Of a stretch of DNA of 64,000 nt, positions 61,527 to 64,000 are shown piece by piece. The notes under the pieces were generated by a model. It saw only the letters and a program-made list of their open reading frames with translations, was not told the DNA's origin and made no database searches. The DNA lies in assembly GCA_963830545.1 (NCBI GenBank), contig CAWHMK010000001.1:1116001-1180000 (forward strand), given 5' to 3'. Numbering within the stretch: position 1 is the stretch's first letter; every line of letters starts with the position of its first letter. The position numbers and the translations under genes are program-made. The stretch comes from DATGJX01 sp963830545. GTDB taxonomy: Bacteria > Vulcanimicrobiota > Vulcanimicrobiia > Vulcanimicrobiales > Vulcanimicrobiaceae.

Positions 61527-61891
61527 AATGCGTGCAACTCTACCGCGCCCTCGGGGAGAGTTCGAGGCGGCACAATTCTTAGGCGCGATGAACAGCTGGG
61601 GGCCCCGTCTTCGACGGGGGGCGCGCAGCTTCGGGCGGAGCGCCTGTAGAATGCGTGCAACTCTACCGCGCCCTCGGGGAGAATTCGAGGCGGCACAATT
61701 CTTAGGCGCGATGAACAGCTGGGGGCCCCGTCTTCGACGGGGGGCGCGCAGCTTCGGGCGGAGCGCCTGTAGAATGCGTGCAACTCTACCGCGCCCTCGG
61801 GGAGAATTCGAGGCGGCACAATTCTTAGGCGCGATGAACAGCTGGGGGCCCCGTCTTCGACGGGGGGCGCGCAGCCTCGGGCGGAGCGCCT
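61511..61891 (+). repeat. three 123-bp tandem repeats between natA and natB
   Basis: Units are 61511-61633, 61634-61756 and 61757-61879, plus a 12-base partial copy to 61891. Units 2 and 3 appear identical and unit 1 differs by one base noticed (GAGAGTTCG for GAGAATTCG). Each unit begins with GGCGGAGCGCCTGTAG, which in unit 1 is the last codons and stop of natA, and each holds a GC-rich hairpin CCCCGTC-TTC-GACGGGG. 123 is divisible by three, so one frame stays open across all units, but the peptide is repeat-derived and probably not a gene. Confidence 0.9.
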
Positions 61892-61896
61892 TATAA

Positions 61897-63117
61897 ATGA
61901 GCGATCTCATCACTGTATTTTCCGCGGAAACGATGCGCCGGCTTCGTTCTCGCACGTTCATGATCGGATTGGTCTTCGGCATCATCGGCATCGCAGCAAT
62001 CATGGAATTGCCGCGCTACTTCGAATCGTATGACGTCCAAAGCAAACGTGTGCTGCTCGCGGGCGACGCGCAAATCGTCGCCGCCGCGCGGCCGCTGCTG
62101 GACAAGGACTTTACCATTGCCGGCGAACGTCGATCCCTCGACGCGCCCTCGCTTCGAGAGCTCAAAGCGAAAAGCGCCTCCGCAGTCGTTGCGATCGCGC
62201 GCGGTCCTCAAGGCATACGCGTAACGCTCTACGCCAAGGATCCCGGCGTTTTATCGGCCGACGCTTTGCGGCGCGATCTCATCCCGCTCAATGTACAACT
62301 CGCGGGCAAACTGCGCGCCGGGCAAGTGCAGGCCCTGATGCGAATTCCCGTGCGCACGCAGTCCGTTTCCTCGAAATTCGGCAGCGCTGCGCAAGCCGAC
62401 GCCGCGAAAGTCATCGCCTACGTTCTGCTGCTCTTGCTGTACATTCTCATCATGGTCAACAGCCAGTTGATCATGAGTTCGGTTGCGGAAGAAAAGACCA
62501 GCCGCATCGCGGAACTGCTCGTCGCCTCGGTGCGGCCGAGCGCGCTGCTCGCCGGGAAAATCGCGTCGTCAGCAACCCTCGCGATCGCGCAGATGATCAT
62601 TTGGGTCGCGATCGCGTACGCGCTCGGCGCCCAGGCCGGCCCGGCCGGCGCGCCGGCAAACGATGCGGCCGATTCCGGCGGTTTTTCGCTCAACGGCGTT
62701 TCTCCGACGGACATCGCCGGGTTCGTGCTCTTCTTCCTAGTCGGATTCTTGCAAACGTCGACGCTCTTTGCGGCGGTCGGTTCGCTCATCAATCGCACCG
62801 AGGACGTGGGCAGCTTGAGCGGGCCGCTGTTCTTGCCGGTCGTGGCGGCGTTCATCATCGCCATTTCCGCTCTTGCGGTACCGGATAGCACGGCGGTCGT
62901 CGTCACCAGTTTCGTGCCGCTGATTGCACCGTTCGTGATGTTTGCGCGGATCGTCGTCAGCACCGTGCCGCTTTGGCAGGTAGCCGTTTCACTGGCGATC
63001 AACGTCGCCGCGATTTACGCGATCGCCGTCATTGGCGGCCGCATCTACCGCGTAGGAATGCTGCTTTACGGCCGAGCGCCGAAGCTCAGCCAAATCTGGC
63101 ACGCAGTCAAATCGTAA
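61897..63117 (+). CDS. natB: ABC-2 type permease, NatB-like
   Basis: 406 residues with an N-terminal membrane helix (TFMIGLVFGIIGIAAIMEL), a large outside loop (about 45-170) and five C-terminal helices (IAYVLLLLLYILIMVNSQLI, SSVAEEKTSRIAELLVASVR, PVVAAFIIAISALA). The VAEEKTSRIAELLV block is the NatB coupling region for NatA. The pair would export sodium ions, drugs or lipids. ATG 61897 follows the tandem repeat; TTATAA lies just before it. Confidence 0.9.
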   Translation: MSDLITVFSAETMRRLRSRTFMIGLVFGIIGIAAIMELPRYFESYDVQSKRVLLAGDAQIVAAARPLLDKDFTIAGERRSLDAPSLRELKAKSASAVVAIARGPQGIRVTLYAKDPGVLSADALRRDLIPLNVQLAGKLRAGQVQALMRIPVRTQSVSSKFGSAAQADAAKVIAYVLLLLLYILIMVNSQLIMSSVAEEKTSRIAELLVASVRPSALLAGKIASSATLAIAQMIIWVAIAYALGAQAGPAGAPANDAADSGGFSLNGVSPTDIAGFVLFFLVGFLQTSTLFAAVGSLINRTEDVGSLSGPLFLPVVAAFIIAISALAVPDSTAVVVTSFVPLIAPFVMFARIVVSTVPLWQVAVSLAINVAAIYAIAVIGGRIYRVGMLLYGRAPKLSQIWHAVKS

Positions 63118-63130
63118 GGGTTCGTTCGGC

Positions 63131-64000
63131 TCAGCGCGGAGCGACGAGCAGTTTGCGCACGACGGTTTGGTCGCCTGCGCCCTCGCGAATGCTCGCCATT
63201 ACGTAGTACGTCGTTGGTTTCGTAACGTTCGGCGCCGTGAGCGTCACCGCGTTCTGATCCGAAGGGATGTCGCCCTGGTCGACGGATTGACCGGAACCGT
63301 CCGTCATGGTGACGCGCGTATCGCCGTGCGCCCCGCCGAGCGTCACCGTTACGATCTCGCCCGGCTCAGGGCTTTGGGTTGAGAGGCTCAGTTCGGGCGG
63401 AGCGGCCGTGTGCGAGAGCGGTGCGGGCGCGATGCCTGGAAGAACCGTGAGGCCCACGCTGGCAAGCGCGTCGCGGCGCTGATTTTGCGCGTGCAGAACC
63501 GCGCGCATTTGCCGCCCGGAAGCCGCTTGAGGAACCAAGAGGGTCGTTTCGCCGTACGATGTAATCGGCGCATGCGCCCACAAACGCCCGGTGTCGTCGA
63601 TCAGCCAGACTTCTCCGGCGCGCGCATCGGTCGCATACGTCACGTTCATCTTTGCACCGGCGCGAACGACGGGCGTCGCCACGGCGAACTCGGTGATGCG
63701 GGGGGCCGTGGGCATCGCCGCCGCCGCCGGTTTGCGCGTCCGGACGGCGGCGATTGCGATGCGGCGGGTGCTGCTCTCACGTCCGAACGGACCGGCGACG
63801 TCGACCGAAAGCACGACGTCGGAACCGGCCGCCGCCGGAACGTTGAAATGCAGCGTACCTTGATGCGCGCTCAGCAAACCTGCAGAGAGCTCGACGTCCA
63901 TCGCGAGTCTGCAGTTGATACTGCATCGACGCCCAGCCGCCGAACGCATACGGAACGTCGACCTGCGACCCGCCGAACGCGCGAAGGGGCGCGGCGAGCA
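63131..64000 (-). CDS. C-terminal part of an exported beta-rich protein of unknown function
   Basis: At least 285 residues; the start is outside the window. The sequence is a series of Ig-like beta-sandwich repeats: SAGLLSAHQGTLHFNVPAAA, FAVATPVVRAGAKMNVTYAT, LSLSTQSPEPGEIVTVTLGG and TTYYVMASIREGAG. Further upstream (63915-64000) another frame reads AFGGSQVDVPYAFGGWASMQ, which joins after one indel near 63915. I do not recognise a family; cell-surface or periplasmic location is inferred from composition. Convergent with natB. Confidence 0.65.
   Translation of the reverse strand, partial: CSPRPFARSAGRRSTFRMRSAAGRRCSINCRLAMDVELSAGLLSAHQGTLHFNVPAAAGSDVVLSVDVAGPFGRESSTRRIAIAAVRTRKPAAAAMPTAPRITEFAVATPVVRAGAKMNVTYATDARAGEVWLIDDTGRLWAHAPITSYGETTLLVPQAASGRQMRAVLHAQNQRRDALASVGLTVLPGIAPAPLSHTAAPPELSLSTQSPEPGEIVTVTLGGAHGDTRVTMTDGSGQSVDQGDIPSDQNAVTLTAPNVTKPTTYYVMASIREGAGDQTVVRKLLVAPR

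Noticed and set aside
61511..61891. The tandem array as a CRISPR locus
   Set aside because: Units are 123 bp and contiguous without variable spacers, and no cas genes are present.
61507..61896. Open frames across the tandem repeats as genes
   Set aside because: They exist on both strands only because the 123-base unit is a multiple of three; no ribosome site or known domain.

Overview
The window is about 60% GC, densely coded, and shows no rRNA, tRNA, CRISPR array, phage or transposase gene. A TonB-dependent receptor, several exported S9/S10 peptidases and serine hydrolases, ComEA/ComEC, a gyrA-trxA-selA cluster and an ECF42-type sigma factor with DGPF proteins suggest a diderm, heterotrophic, transformable bacterium. 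The gene mix resembles Eremiobacterota (WPS-2) or a nearby uncultured phylum. That placement is inferred from gene content, not from a marker tree.

Layout. 0-3.8 kb (minus): small ORF, gyrA, trxA, selA (cut by the window edge). 3.9-10.6 kb (plus): tsaE-tsaB-rimI-yqeK-rsfS, a tiny membrane protein, a TPM-domain protein and a large BNR/sortilin-like propeller. 10.6-18.7 kb (minus): comEA, fadD, a PadR regulator, a small Cys protein, two S10 carboxypeptidases, a peptide-binding lipoprotein and a VOC remnant. 18.8-25.5 kb: leuS (plus), a GalE-like epimerase with an O-methyltransferase (minus), comEC (plus). 25.6-32.3 kb: a cupin, several decayed genes, a TetR-SnoaL pair facing a two-domain cupredoxin lipoprotein, a DUF3617 protein and a serine hydrolase. 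32.4-43.6 kb: D-aminoacylase, second serine hydrolase, TonB receptor, DUF4126 protein, a twin-repeat exported protein, an FAD monooxygenase. 43.7-51.6 kb: S9 peptidase, two DGPF proteins with an ECF42-like sigma factor, a GGDEF-like membrane protein, HU, a TPR-LuxR regulator. 52.1-53.6 kb: membrane protein, XRE regulator, alpha/beta hydrolase. 53.7-63.1 kb: a long overlapping operon nadA-nadB-nadC-pepP-pncA-NCS1 permease-natA-natB, with three 123-bp tandem repeats between natA and natB.

How the genes work together. The clearest pathway is NAD: de novo synthesis (nadABC), salvage (pncA) and a candidate nucleobase permease in one transcription unit. A second theme is peptide use: S9 and S10 peptidases, a peptide-binding lipoprotein, serine hydrolases, a D-aminoacylase and aminopeptidase P. 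ComEA and ComEC point to DNA uptake.

The most unusual signal is that about twenty genes, including essential leuS, carry one- or two-base indels, mostly equivalent to +1, and an unexpectedly large share sit in or beside an AGCT tetramer. This looks like a systematic sequencing artefact at a modified motif or a biological process acting at AGCT. Other regulatory finds are an operator-rich TetR divergent promoter, two promoters with 11-bp direct repeats at a fixed distance from the -10, and a stack of palindromes ahead of the membrane protein/XRE operon.
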